Assembly: GCA_905250025.1 (NCBI GenBank)
Contig: CAJNOJ010000031.1
Span: 62,001-126,000 of the forward strand
Reading direction: 5' to 3'
Source: Adineta ricciae
Taxonomy: Eukaryota > Rotifera > Eurotatoria > Adinetida > Adinetidae
Length of the DNA stretch: 64,000 nucleotides
Shown here one piece after another: positions 20,453 through 32,089 of this stretch. Within the stretch, counting starts at the first letter, position 1. Every line of letters starts with the position of its first letter. The position numbers and the translations under genes were made by a program. The notes beneath the pieces are model-generated. The model saw nothing but the letters and a program-made list of their open reading frames with translations. It was not told the origin of the DNA and searched no databases.

Positions 20453-23222
20453 TTAAAATTCTACATGAGTAGAGTGCGAAGTTGTTGCAGCTACTGTTTC
20501 ATCACATGCTGATGGAGTTTCGAATATCATTGCATATTCACAACGACTCGGTTCTCGAACATCGACCGGTTTATGTTCAATTCCGCATCGAAATGTGACT
20601 GTTAATGAACGGGGTGGACCATTCCAGCATGTCGCGCCGTTGGCATATTTCATTCGTAGATATTTGTTTTCTGCTGGACCAGACCACGAATCCCAATAGC
20701 CGATGGTTACTTCACTGCCACCACCTTTTGGAATTTGTCTCGCATCTTTGAACATGCATACTCGATAGGTGTATTCGCGTTCTTCGTAATCATAGCATTG
20801 ATCGATAAATGCAGAATACTCTCCTTGCGGTCCTGTATCGACACCGGATTGTTTTTTTAAATCTCTGAATTATAGAGAAAGATAAGCAGAAATGTGGGAT
20901 TGGATTTTATCGAATGAACACTAACTCAATTTGTTGTTTGATATTCAGAATTTTTCCTTCGATTGCATTGAATTCGTTCCGGGCATGATCTGCTATTTGT
21001 ATTAATCGTTTTGTTTCATCATCGTATTCAGGCGGTGTATCATCGTGAATGTGTTTTTCATGTTCAAGCGACTAAATTTCCACAGAAGATTTAAAAATAT
21101 GCTTGGTTTCTACTATCTCCTTACAGTCGGTATTGATGACGGATGTTCAGAATTTTCGTGATGATGAGGTGGCGGTGGTGGCGGTGTGTTCTGTTCGTCG
21201 TGAGAAGTTTCTAATGGCGGCGATGGAGTTGCAAAAGAATCTTGAGATGGTTCAGGAAGTGGTGTAGGTTCTGGTGTTGATCGCGGTGGCTCGGGCAACT
21301 TTTTATACGAATTTGATATCTGATCAAATACTGTTGTATTGAAGTCATTCAAATTCACCGAATCTGCACCAAGAATTGTCTGAATAGAATCCGGGAGACA
21401 CACAATAAGCAATTATCTTCTCAACATTCAACATTCTCTTACTCGAACTTCTTCGGCGGTAAATTCATTTTCTGTATCGAGGTCAAGTTCTGTATGTTTT
21501 TGTAATTCATCAATCGATACTCTACGATCAAATAAAATGACAAGATTTTCACATGGAATAGGAATGCGACGTACAGTGAATCTCCATTCGTATCTAAATC
21601 AGCAAACATTTCACGTATTTCACGGTTACGAACGATGGCTTCGTGTTTCGCACGTTGTTCTATGAAAACAATCGATCTCTTAATGATCACAATCAAGTAG
21701 TTCGAACAAACCTTCCCATAGTTTCTGATATTTATCCTTCGCTTCCTTTTCCGGTGCTTCTGCTTGATGTTTCAATTCTATATTAATAAAAATGGATGAT
21801 AAGGCGAGCAAATGTTGAACATCTTGCCTTCTTTCTCTTTCAATTCACTTTCAGCGACTTGTACTTCGTTTTCTAATTCTTTCAAACGTTTCTAAATAAA
21901 ACTCGAAATGTTTCAGCGAAAAATTCGTTCGAATTCAATCTACTTGTCGTTCAGATTTAATCGCAATGGAGTGCGCGATGATCTCTTTCTTTTTGGCGAC
22001 ACCCGCTTCATGTAATGCGCGTTTTGCTTCCCGTTCAGCTTGATTTCTCTGTGCCAATTCACTGAAAAAGACAACGAGAGACAAATTAGTTCTCTTCAGT
22101 CATTTATTTGAAAAATGGAACAAGACTTATAAATGTGATTTCGACAATCAATTATGTGTTCAATCAGAGAAAACTCTCGTTCTATAGAGGATCAATATAC
22201 AAAGAAGGGCCCACGAACTTATACACTATATTTTAACACAGAACGTTTGTGTTGTTCGCGGAACAATTTCATCAAATGATCCCGATACGAATAAATAATA
22301 TAAAAGATGAAGAGAATAACAATCAAAGATTTCCAAGGAAAGACATTCGTAGAAGGGTTTTCATCGACCACTGTTCGATTCAGATATTTATCGATTAATA
22401 ATCCATGTTCATGAACTGGTCGATTAGTTTCGGCTTTTGTCGTCAAGGTTCGGTAAGATTTGCTTTTTTTCGGCTGTTTGAAAATTTTCTTATTCGAAAA
22501 GTTTGTTTGATAGAAAGCTAAGTTGTTTGGCGAGTTTAGAATCAACGAATGGGAAGAACTGTGAGATGAACTAAAACATGACACGCGAAAACAAACTAAC
22601 AAACATAAGATTCACCGAAAAACTCACAGACCATTGTAAGAAAACGGTTCATTATCAATGAAAAATACTTACAAGCATGTGTTATTGCAAACGACATTCG
22701 TTTCATATTCATCGGAGCCGTCACAACAATCTGAGAAGCAAGTCAGACGGTAAAATGAATAAATACGGGTGGTTATAATCTACATACCGCAGATGCCATC
22801 ACCAACAAAATGAGATGGAATCAATGTTCCGACATAGCCTTTATTTTCACAAAAGAATCGCCCATTTGGACAAGCAGATGTACCGGGTTCATCACTGCCA
22901 TCTAGAAAACGAGACTGCTATGAAATAGATCGATAGGTTCTTTGACTTACCTCGGCAATCACAGTAATCGTCGTTGACGAATTCATACGGAATGGTCATG
23001 GATCCGTCGAGACATGTGAACGGTTTGGATGGAACGTACATTGAAAGTACTAAAAGTTTCAAAGCAAAGAAGAGTGATGAGTTGTGTTTGGATCGTGAAT
23101 GGAATGTAGTTTTTACATGAAGTCTGAACGCCGCGTAAGACGGTTTGTTCGATATTTCCACCAGCAATTAATGTCAAGAGGCATGAGAAGACAAGGAGAT
23201 TCACGTAGGACGGAAACATCAT
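20453..23222 (-). CDS. PRKCSH: Glucosidase II beta subunit (PRKCSH)
   Basis: Twelve exons (23222-23117, 23049-22951, 22901-22788, 22730-22673, 22061-21944, 21891-21828, 21777-21712, 21659-21575, 21521-21443, 21379-21125, 21071-20926, 20864-20453) give 533 residues. It is the ER subunit that retains and guides glucosidase II in N-glycan trimming. In order: signal peptide (~1-21); two LDL-receptor class A-like repeats (~45-120, with [19 protein letters not shown] and [20 protein letters not shown]); a charged coiled coil (~126-208); paired EF-hand-like loops ([17 protein letters not shown]); a Pro-rich segment (~264-348) replacing the usual long acidic run; and the mannose-6-phosphate receptor homology domain (~400-510, with [20 protein letters not shown] and EPSRCEYAM). 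The C-terminus is HVEF rather than HDEL. The intron after exon 6 starts with GC, not GT. A second, alternative last exon lies in intron 4. Confidence 0.95.
22103..22108 (-). promoter_or_regulatory. AATAAA poly(A) signal for the alternative PRKCSH terminal exon
   Basis: Reads AATAAA on the minus strand, 111 bases beyond the stop codon of the alternative exon and about 40 bases before exon 5 of the main form. Its position inside the intron supports use of the alternative exon as a true 3' end. Confidence 0.5.
22219..22570 (-). CDS. Candidate alternative terminal exon of PRKCSH with a transmembrane helix
   Basis: This 352-base open stretch lies inside intron 4 of PRKCSH. It has its own acceptor (TGTTTTAG at 22578-22571) and takes exon 4 in the correct phase (TGC TT then T), just as exon 5 does. 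Splicing exon 4 to it gives a 242-residue product: signal peptide, both LDLa-like repeats, a Ser/Lys-rich stretch, then one hydrophobic helix ([15 protein letters not shown]) and a short basic tail ending LKYSV. A canonical AATAAA lies about 110 bases after its stop and before exon 5. The product would be a single-pass membrane protein with the LDLa repeats lumenal or extracellular and no coiled coil or MRH domain. It has not been reported to my knowledge. A separate nested gene is the alternative. Confidence 0.6.
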
Positions 23223-23999
23223 TCATCAACAAAAGAAAAAACGAAATAAGAATCGGTCGTATTCTGTGTTCTTCTTCTGGCTTGTTATTTTGTTATTGGC
23301 GTGGAAGAGCAACGAATCAAATAGTTTGCTCTTTTCCTTTTGAAAGCACTCGCAAAAATTAAAATGAATTTAATTAGTTTATTGATTTCGAAATAATGGA
23401 GAGTGTAATCGATTCCCAAGTTTTTTTTCTGAAGAAAAACTCAAATGTGTACTAGTTTCTGAACGTCTCTATACATATGAACAAAACCTATAGCAGTTCT
23501 GTTGTCTGTAAAACATGTTCTTCGTCATTAGCAATAAATGAATTTTTCCAAACTACACATTTGAGCAAGTGCGTAAAATACAAGCTATCTGATGAGAGCA
23601 TCTGATTGCAATAGGTTTGATGAAAATTACAGATGTTAAATTTATGAAAATTTATGCTTCGTATCGATCGAATATCATTGTAACTCAGTGAAACAGTTTC
23701 AATGAAAAAAAAACTCCAATGATGTATAAGATCGCTTTAAACTTTTATAGATTGAAGCGAAGGTTCTTGGAGAAAAACTAAATTTCTCGGGTAATAGATG
23801 GCGTACTCTATAGTTTCTTCTTCGGCGCCACATATGTTAGAGAGAAATTATATTTGACAAATAAGAAGGATTTTACTCGATTATGAAATCTCATTGGCTA
23901 ATTCAACTCTTACGAAATGTAAAAACCAGACGAAAAGAGAGAGAGATATAAAGACACGGAAACTTCTCAGTGCGTTTATCCAGTTTTTAGAAAACTAAG
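23223..23999. other. Divergent intergenic region between PRKCSH and REXO4
   Basis: No coding signal. Both genes start from here in opposite directions. A TTTTTAG acceptor-like site lies at about 23983-23989, ten bases before the REXO4 ATG. Confidence 0.6.
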
Positions 24000-25002
24000 A
24001 TGTCGATAATTATTAATACCAATGAAGTCTCATCAAATTGGAAAGTTTTAGCCGTAAGAATTCTTTCTCTCTGTCACTTTCTGTCTCACGTTTTCATCTA
24101 TCTAGACAAAAATGCCTGTTAGTGAGCTGAAGAAGAAGCAGATCGAAATATCACGAACATCAGTTCGGCCGCCAAAGTATATTTTTCTCTTTAATCTTGC
24201 TCGTTCATCAAGATCGTTCTCATTAGGTTGACCAAAGCTGTATGTATTGATTGTGAAATGGTTGGTGTCGGTGAAATGGGTATGGACAATATGCTTGCTC
24301 GAGTATCGATCGTCAATCAACTCGGACAATGTCTCTACGATAAATATGTTAAACCAACAGAGCCAGTCGTTGACTATCGAACAGCAGTTAGTGGAATAAC
24401 AGAGCAGAATTTGGAGAACGGTTTGATTGAAATTGATGAAAACGAAAATTTTCTTTTTATGATCAATGATTTCTAGGTATTCCTCTTGATGTCGTTCAGA
24501 AAGAAGTGTCAGATATAATTCAACATCGAACACTTGTTGGCCATGCGATACATAATGATTTACAAGTAATTTTTATTAATTGATTCATTCGAGAGGAATG
24601 ACTGAGCGTTTTCTTTTCTGAAAAGGTTTTGTTTTTGAGTCATCCAAAGCGACGTATTCGCGATACACAACGTTACAAAGGTTTTCGGTCATTGTTTAAC
24701 GGTGGTTTGCCTTCATTAAAAGCATTAGCTGATAAAATTCTTGGATTGAAAATTCAAACTGGCGCTCATGATTCAGTAAGTTCTTCGCTATTCCAATATT
24801 TTTCAAGTTATACTTCGTGAATGTTTAGGTCGAAGATGCTCGTGTCACAATGCAATTATATGTTCAACATCGTCGTGAATGGGAAAAATCTTTACGTGAA
24901 AAGAACTCTCTAACTAGTGAAGAGAAACATAAAAGAATACGTGCTCGTCAAAAACAAAAAAGATTGCAAAATTCTTCTTCTTTTACTAAAAAAACAATAT
25001 AA
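24000..25002 (+). CDS. REXO4: RNA exonuclease 4 (REXO4), DEDDh family
   Basis: Exons 24000-24053, 24106-24176, 24227-24420, 24477-24565, 24626-24775 and 24829-25002 give 243 residues. The exonuclease fold starts at about residue 44 with ExoI (AVCIDCEMVGVG, metal-binding D and E). ExoII is VGHAIHNDL and ExoIII carries HDSVEDARVTMQLY, so the D-E-D-D-h residues are all visible. KYVKPTEPVVDYRTAVSGI is typical of the REXO4/ISG20 group. The C-terminus is Lys/Arg-rich, which fits a nucleolar protein. REXO4 relatives act in pre-rRNA processing and cell-cycle control. The N-terminal extension before the nuclease is much shorter than in human REXO4 (422 residues). Confidence 0.93.
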
Positions 25003-25133
25003 TTTAATCTGAAACATATTGTTTATTTCAAATATGTTTTTGTTATTTGTAGATAGTTTTCGAACTCATCTTCACAAACAAAAGATTCGTCAAAATTTAG
25101 GTATGTTATACATTTTCAATCGATGATCTTCGT

Positions 25134-26781
25134 CTATTCATTGACTGCATGACGATAGGTGATTTTCATCAGATGACGAAGTAGAAGAAATAATAATTCG
25201 CCAATTTCGACAAAACTTATCAAACTAACACCGATCCAAAGTCCTATGAATAAACAAAAGGAAAGTTTTTCGAAGAGTTTCCGTGACGAACGAACCTGTT
25301 TGTCCTCCAATACTTGAAATAAGATCGACCCAAGTGTACATTGGCGATTCGCTAAGTATTTCTGTAGCATAAGGACTCGCTGATATTCCGACTGCGACAA
25401 TATCGTCTAAGAAGGGTTCATTTCGATTCTGCGAACAGCTCGGTCGGTTTTTATACGATGTTGAATTGATTTTTTTCAAAAATGTCTTCACACGTTTCGA
25501 AGTTTTGTCCATCGAACGGAAATTTGGATAGTCAGCATACGACGACTGCGTTGTATATTGAATAAGCTCACATTCGGGCAGACATTCTGAACAATATCGG
25601 ATTGAATCTAAATTTTCGAGAGATACAATGAGAAAAATGAGCAATTGTGCAGATACGTACTGAAACGGTGGCGATTATTAAAGCATTTGTTAGTTATTGA
25701 ACATGAATCGTTTGTTTTTATGTGTGTTGTATGATTGGGATTGAAAAATTGAGAAAAAACCATTAATAATCGATTTGTACAATTACATTCGATAGTAATT
25801 AGACGAAATTCACATAATTTAAAGCACAAGTCTTGAGAATATCGAACAGAATTCAAACCAAATATTTCCTTCATTTCATCCGTTAGATCACTTCGACATT
25901 TGTGAGAAAATAGGATTATCCGTTGAGAAAAGATTAATTTTGTATACGTTTTTGGAGCGAGGAACAGACTGTTTTGAGATAGAATTGGTATTTGATTTTT
26001 TCGATGAATAAATACTCGAAATGCCGCCCGATCATCCAATGACGGTTCGTAATCATCTTGATGGAGAAACAATTCAAGAAATAGTTTGTAACCATCATCT
26101 GTGCTTTCATCATCGACCATGGTCCAAAAAGGTGTCGTGTCATTTTGCGGAATATTCGAAACATGAAGATCATTATCGAATGTAAAACAATTTCCGTAGT
26201 TGGGATGAAAAAACGGAGTGAAATTGCTATGACAGACGTATCCGTTGAATACACACTGAATAAGAAGGTCATGCAGAGCATAACCTGATTCCATTACTGT
26301 AGGGCGTTTTCGGTGAAGATTTTTCGTCAGCTGTCGGTGCATGAAGGCGTCGACGATGTGTGATAGATCTCGATTGATGTGACCTGGGCGTAGAGGACGA
26401 GGACGATCAGAAGGTCTATTCAGGACTTTCGGGTTTCGAAGTGGATTTAGATTACCTAAAGAAACAAAAGTTTAGCGTTCGGAATCAAATGTAATCCGTA
26501 CAGAAAGTTATTGCAGGGAAATATTGCGAATCCTGGTATTGCCGTACGCTGAGATTGATTTTCATGGGCTGAGCAATATAATTTCGAATGACAGTTAGGA
26601 TAAAAAAGCACATCAAGGATGTAAAGATGAGACAGATAAACGACCAGAATATCCGTCCAAATAAGGAATCAGCAAGACTAATTCGTCGAATACCATGCGA
26701 AGGAGAATTCGAAAACCAAGTTTTGAATACATCAATAATACCTTTTTCTCTTTGAATCTCACTCGTCGACGATCCCGACAT
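25134..26781 (-). CDS. DEG/ENaC family sodium channel subunit
   Basis: Four exons (26781-26502, 26455-25661, 25607-25296, 25243-25134) give 498 residues. The cytosolic N-terminus holds the gating His-Gly pair (SPSHGIRRI, residues 29-30). The first transmembrane helix follows (IFWSFICLIFTSLMCFFILT). The start of the extracellular domain has YFPAITFCNLNPLR, the conserved post-M1 motif, partly built across a splice. The Cys-rich extracellular region includes YCSECLPECELIQYTTQSSY. The second helix begins IGGQTGLWIGVSLISFVEI, and the GxS selectivity motif is GVS (467-469). Relatives are amiloride-sensitive cation channels gated by acid, force or neuropeptides. The gating ligand cannot be read here. 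It shares a 142-base upstream region with EIF3D. Confidence 0.93.
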
Positions 26782-26923
26782 ACTTTTATCAAATGAACGA
26801 AGAAAAACTTAATAAAAACTGACAAGATTTCTTTCTTCATCAATCATTATGACGATTTCTGTTTTTTTTTATTATTATTGCAGATTATTTGTGATCTTTT
26901 TTAGAAGAAAAAACAGCAGGAAC
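26782..26923. promoter_or_regulatory. Compact divergent promoter between the channel gene and EIF3D
   Basis: Only 142 bases separate the two start codons on opposite strands, so the 5' UTRs and promoters must be packed here or overlap. An acceptor-like TTTTTTAG lies at about 26897-26904 in front of EIF3D, which could be a trans-splice site. Confidence 0.5.
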
Positions 26924-29345
26924 ATGCCTGGAGCTCATTTCGAAGCACCTTTAGTTGTTGATAATCGAGATGGATGGGGACCAACAGATGACACATTTCA
27001 ATATAAAGATATGCCATATCAACCTTACTCAAAAAGCGATCAATTAGGCAAAGTATGGCCAATAATAAACATTTATTTCTCCGACTTTCAAATTTGATTT
27101 AGGTCGCTGATTGGACAGGTACAGTCTATGGGGACAAACGAAACAACAGTAAGAAATGAAATCCTAATCGAAGAGAAGACTTCAATTTTTGCGATTTATA
27201 GATCGATATCGATCACAGTATGGTGTTGGGGTGGGCATGTATCAGTATATTCACGAAGATGATGAAAATACGTTTCAATTGGTCGATTCCACACGTTTAC
27301 CTAAACCGGCCTATCAAAAACGATCTCGTTTTCAACAGAATGTAAGTTTACACGTTGGTATGAATCGAACATAACAATTCGTTTATGTAGCGTTTCCGTC
27401 AACAACAACCGCAAGGTGGTCGCTTTCCGACAATGCAAAAGAATCTCACTGGTCCACAGAAAAAGTCGAAGACAATGAAAAACTTAGAAATGTAAATCGA
27501 TGAAGTTTCTATTTGGCAAAAAAATTTATTTTTCTTGTCGCTAGGGATCAAATGCGTCAAATGCGTAAGTGGCAGAAACAATATGGAAATCGTGCTGATC
27601 CACGTTTACATGTAAGAATCGATTAGACACAAATATTTGTGGAAATTTGTCGTCCTCATCCTCTTTTCAAAGCAACAAGCGAAACAACGTGAACCATCCG
27701 TACGTATTCGCGAAGATTGGCAAGTTATTGAAGAAATCCCATTTGCTACTTTAACAAAATTCAGTTTACCAAGTATAAATGAACCTGAAGAATTGTAAGT
27801 CTCGAATGAAGTTTTTCATATTAAAACACAGACGTCAATGTTTCAGGAGTGTTTGGGGTTCGCTCGAGTATTATGATAAACGATACGATCGAATCACCAC
27901 GAAAACGGAGAAAAAGTTAGCGATGGTCAATCGTTTAATTCATCGAATTACAACGACAAAAGATCCAGTCATTCGCCAAGTATGAAATCTCAGAGAAGAA
28001 GTGTTCAATTGATTTCGTATGCTGTTTAGATCTGCAAAACACATGGTAATGTTTTCGCAACGGATGTCATCATTTCAACATTGATGTGTTGTACCAGATC
28101 TGTTTATCCATGGGATATTGTCGTTGATGTGAGTTTTGCTTAGATTTACTGATCAATATCAATTCTTGCTCGTGTAGAAATTAGGCTCACGTTTATTTTT
28201 TGACAAGCGAGAAGAGTCAACGCTTGGTAAGTCAACAAAAGGAGCGTAGAAAATGCTGATTTTTTTGTTTGTTAGATTTGTTGACTGTGAATGAAACCGC
28301 CAATGAACCACCACCAGAAGATGGTACAATGGATTCAGCAAAGAATCTGGAATTAGAAGCTGTTTTTATCAATCATACGTTCGCTCAACAAGTTCTTAGA
28401 ATGGTTCGATTAGGAAAATGCTCGTACTAAAAAAACTACTATGGATGTTTGATTTAGAATGAGGAACGATACAAATTTCCGAATCCCAATCCATTTATTC
28501 AACCCGATGAAGAAAGCGAAGAAGCTTCAGTTGCCTATCGCTATCGTTCATGGGATTTAGGTAATAATCTCAAGATAGTTATCCGTTGTGAACAAGATTG
28601 CGTTCAAATCGGACCGAATGGAGAGGAACAATTTGTTAACATCAAAGCATTGAATGAATGGAATCCAAAGGTACTTGAAGAATCAAAAAGTTTTCTTTGA
28701 ATTGAGACGTATTTTTTCGAATGATTAGGTTGGTAGTGGTCTCGATTGGAGAACGAAATTGGATATGCAACGAGGTGCAGTTTTGGCCGCTGAATTGCGT
28801 AACAATGGATTTAAATTAGCTAAATGGACAACTTGCGCGATTTTGGCTGGGTCAGATCAAATGAAATTCGGTTATGTATCGCGACAAAACTTCAAAGACG
28901 CATCTCGTCACACAATTCTCGGTATGCAAAATTTTAAACCACAAGAATTCGCAACACAAATGGCCCTCAATATGGACAATGGATGGGGTATTGTTCGAGG
29001 TAAAATCTTTCATTTCATCTAGTACACTTCTCGCAACTTCATTTTTCCACTTTGTAGTTTTAGTTGATTTCTTTATGAATAAACCCGATGGACGATACTT
29101 GATCACAAAAGATCCAATGAAGGTAAATCTATTCGTACATTTCGACACCCATCGTGCTCATATTGTCTATTTTTCTCTTTAGCCAACTCTTCGAGTAAGA
29201 CAAAACTTATTCTCGCTACATGGAAATTTGTAATAAATACGAATCGATTGCTTTCTTTTAGATCTACAGTGTACCTGACAGTTCCTTCGACAGCGAGGAT
29301 GAATCAAGCGATGATGAGAATGATCCTCAACAAAATGAAAACTAA
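26924..29345 (+). CDS. EIF3D: Translation initiation factor eIF3 subunit D
   Basis: Fifteen exons (26924-27052, 27103-27148, 27202-27341, 27391-27491, 27545-27611, 27673-27794, 27847-27979, 28030-28128, 28178-28226, 28276-28403, 28458-28670, 28729-28999, 29058-29122, 29183-29194, 29262-29345) give 552 residues, very near the human 548. eIF3d is the cap-binding subunit of eIF3. The conserved N-terminus reads DNRDGWGP and [14 protein letters not shown]. The basic Arg/Gln stretch, [29 protein letters not shown], and the core [26 protein letters not shown] and [20 protein letters not shown] are all present. The tail is acidic ([13 protein letters not shown]). Exon 14 is only 12 bases and encodes PTLR. 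PHKG follows 214 bases downstream on the same strand. Confidence 0.97.
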
Positions 29346-29426
29346 TCAAAACTAGTTCTTATTGTTAACGTTATTATATTTTTGTCATTTTGCTAATTGA
29401 AAATCTTGTGCAAATATAAAAATGGC

Positions 29427-29432
29427 AATAAA
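29427..29432 (+). promoter_or_regulatory. AATAAA poly(A) signal of EIF3D
   Basis: Canonical AATAAA 82 bases after the EIF3D stop codon and about 125 bases before the PHKG start codon. Confidence 0.6.
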
Positions 29433-29558
29433 GATACTAAAGATCTCTCATTTCATCTTTTTCTCGATTATTTTAGATCTGTAATGAGACAATTCATGTG
29501 AAAATAGAGTATTCACAATTGTTGTTTTGTTTCAAGTCAAAGACGGATATTTGATCCC

Positions 29559-31064
29559 ATGGCATTTGATATTGATGATGAATTGCCAGATCGAGAGAGT
29601 GGTATGTCATTCGATGAAAATTTTATCGAGTGAAATGAACTTGGTGTTTAGCTCGACAATTCTATCAAAAGTACGAACCGAAAGAAGTAATTGGAAAAGG
29701 TTTATCTTCAGTTGTGCGAAAATGTGTGGAGAAAGCAACAGGAAAAGAATACGCATGTAAAATAATCGAATTCAATGATGATGATAACCATCATGAACGT
29801 GCTGCTACACTACAAGAAATTCAGATTTTGAAACTCGTCGGTGGTCATCCGAATATTATTGATATAGTCGCATCATTTGAAACACCAAATTATGTTTTTA
29901 TCGTTATGGAACTGTGCCCTAATGGAGAATTATTTGATTATTTAACGAAAGTTGTTCGTCTATCAGGTTGAGTGACTGATTTCTTACAGGCAAAGCTTAT
30001 CGATTTGATCTCGAATTTAGAAAAACGCACGCGTCAGATTATGTCCAGTATATTGAATGCTGTTAATCATCTACATTCCCATCGTGTTGTGCATCGAGAT
30101 TTAAAACCAGAAAAGTAAGACGAAATTAGCGGTGACAGTGAAGAGATGATCACGTTTTTCTTGAAAAAAGTATCTTGATGGATGCAACAATGAATGTTAA
30201 AATTACTGACCTGGGCTTTGCAGTGCGACTTGGCGAGAATGAAGCTTTAACTGATCTCTTTGGAACACCCGGTAAAGTAAAACTATCATTTTCCCAGCAG
30301 GTTTCTCATATTCTTTTCCGTAAGGTTACATGGCCCCCGAATTGTTGCGATGTTCGCAATTCGACGACATGCCTGGTTATGGTCTTCCAGTTGATCTCTG
30401 GGCATGTGGGGTGATCTTATATACACTCTTGAGTGGCTTACCACCATTTTGGCATCGTAAGCAGCATCTGATGTTTCGCATGATTATGGATGGGCAATAT
30501 ACCATGAGCGGACCTGAATGGGACGATGTTTCTGGAACGGCGAAAGATTTAATCGAGCATTTGCTAGTGACAGAACCTTCGGAACGTTATACAGCTGCAC
30601 AAGCACTTCAACATCCATTTTTTAATAATGAACGGTCACGACGAAAAGATTTTATGGCGAAACGAACGCTCAAGGCACACATCATTCTGGTTTGGTCTAT
30701 ATATCGTCTAAGAACTCTACATTATCGACCACAACCAATACGTGGAAAAGAACTATTAGGTAAAACTATTTTATCTTGATAATAACATCTATGACTTGCT
30801 TTTGTAGAAAACCCCTATCGATTCAAATCGTATCGTAAAATGATCGACTCAACTGCCTTTGTACTTTATGGACATTGGATAAAAAAGGACGAACATCAAA
30901 ATCAAAACCGTGCGACATTATTTCAAACAGAACAAAAGTCTGATCTTGTTCGTCACCAACAACTATTACAACAACGACGCATTGAACAAGAATCCAAACT
31001 ACTTCGCCTGCATAGTCAACGATCAATTGATGACCACTCAACAATTCAAGTCACTGCAAGTTAA
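29559..31064 (+). CDS. PHKG: Phosphorylase b kinase gamma catalytic subunit
   Basis: Exons 29559-29601, 29652-29966, 30021-30114, 30171-30271, 30325-30759 and 30808-31064 give 414 residues (human PHKG1/2 387-406). It phosphorylates glycogen phosphorylase. The kinase domain covers about residues 22-290: Gly loop [14 protein letters not shown]-binding Lys in YACKIIEF, catalytic HRDLKPEN (144-151), activation segment ending GTPGYMAPE, and [39 protein letters not shown] and the acidic residue-rich insert after it are typical of PHKG. The metal-binding triad is DLG instead of DFG (164-166). The C-terminal ~120 residues match the calmodulin-binding region in position ([20 protein letters not shown]). 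A calmodulin-like gene lies 6 kb away but is probably not PHK delta. Confidence 0.94.
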
Positions 31065-32089
31065 TCAATGTACGCAAAAGAAAAAAATGTCTATATTTAT
31101 TTATATATATATGTATATTTTTACATGATTTTTATCGACACTTCATTATGTATATGTCTCTTTATTACTAAATGAGCTCACTAGTCGTTAGTTCTTTCTT
31201 CACAATCGGGCTTTTGAGTCAGGTGCGTGACGATCTATCCGAACAGATTATCAACGTTGGAAACATTCATTCAATGCCCAGGTTTCTTTTAAGTGTTCAA
31301 ATAAAACATAAGTTTCTATTTTAAACAGGTTCCATTCAGTCAAAATATAAGACTGATCATAGTAAATATTAGGATATTCTGCTAAGAGCTTATCGAACAG
31401 AAGTTCAGTCATTGCTAGCACAAAGCATTGTGAGAGTAGAAAACAGGTTTCAGTTGATTCTAGTTTGCTAGTATCACATGTTATATTTTAACCTACCGTG
31501 GAGAACAGATGAATCGACCTGTATAGCACAGTTCGATTGAATGTGAACTGACGAGAACAAACATTTGTCACAGGACATCAAAATCTGTATTATACAAATT
31601 ATTGTAAAATTGGACTCGTTGTAGATCTCTGCACAGGTCAGGCGCTAGAAACGAAAAGACGTTGTTTTGCCAAAGTAATTTGACATTCATATATTATTTG
31701 AATGAGTTGCCATGTGGTTATCGAGGTCCTAATATGTCTCACCCATTCGCAAAATGTCTATCGTCAGGCATTTCTGCTCTCACTAACAGTTGGTTATCGT
31801 AAATTCTTGTATGTCACGATCTACGCCTTCCGAATAATTTACCGTTGCATATTGTGCTTTTTTAAAAGTAAGGATATTCGAGCTCTTAATCTTGCTCCAA
31901 ATTGTTTTACGATTTATTTCATAGGTAGACCATGAAATCGTCTAGTGTAAACTATGTTTCACTGATTTCAACGATTGCATACGATTGGCAAATTAAACTT
32001 ACAGAAAAAAAACCGAGCAGAGCGAAAAGAAGGAAAAAAACGATTGTTTCATATATATATATATGTTCGTCTTCGGACAAGTAGAGTTT
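31065..32089. other. Intergenic region with no recognised gene
   Basis: 3' flank of PHKG and of the minus-strand peptide precursor. No exon chain was found. An (AT)7 run is at 32051-32064. Confidence 0.5.
32051..32064. repeat. (AT)7 microsatellite
   Basis: ATATATATATATAT seen directly, 26 bases after the stop codon of the minus-strand peptide precursor. Confidence 0.85.

Noticed and set aside
24102..24533. Minus-strand ORF across REXO4
   Set aside because: It is the antisense shadow of REXO4 exons 2-4, whose sense translation has the full exonuclease motifs.
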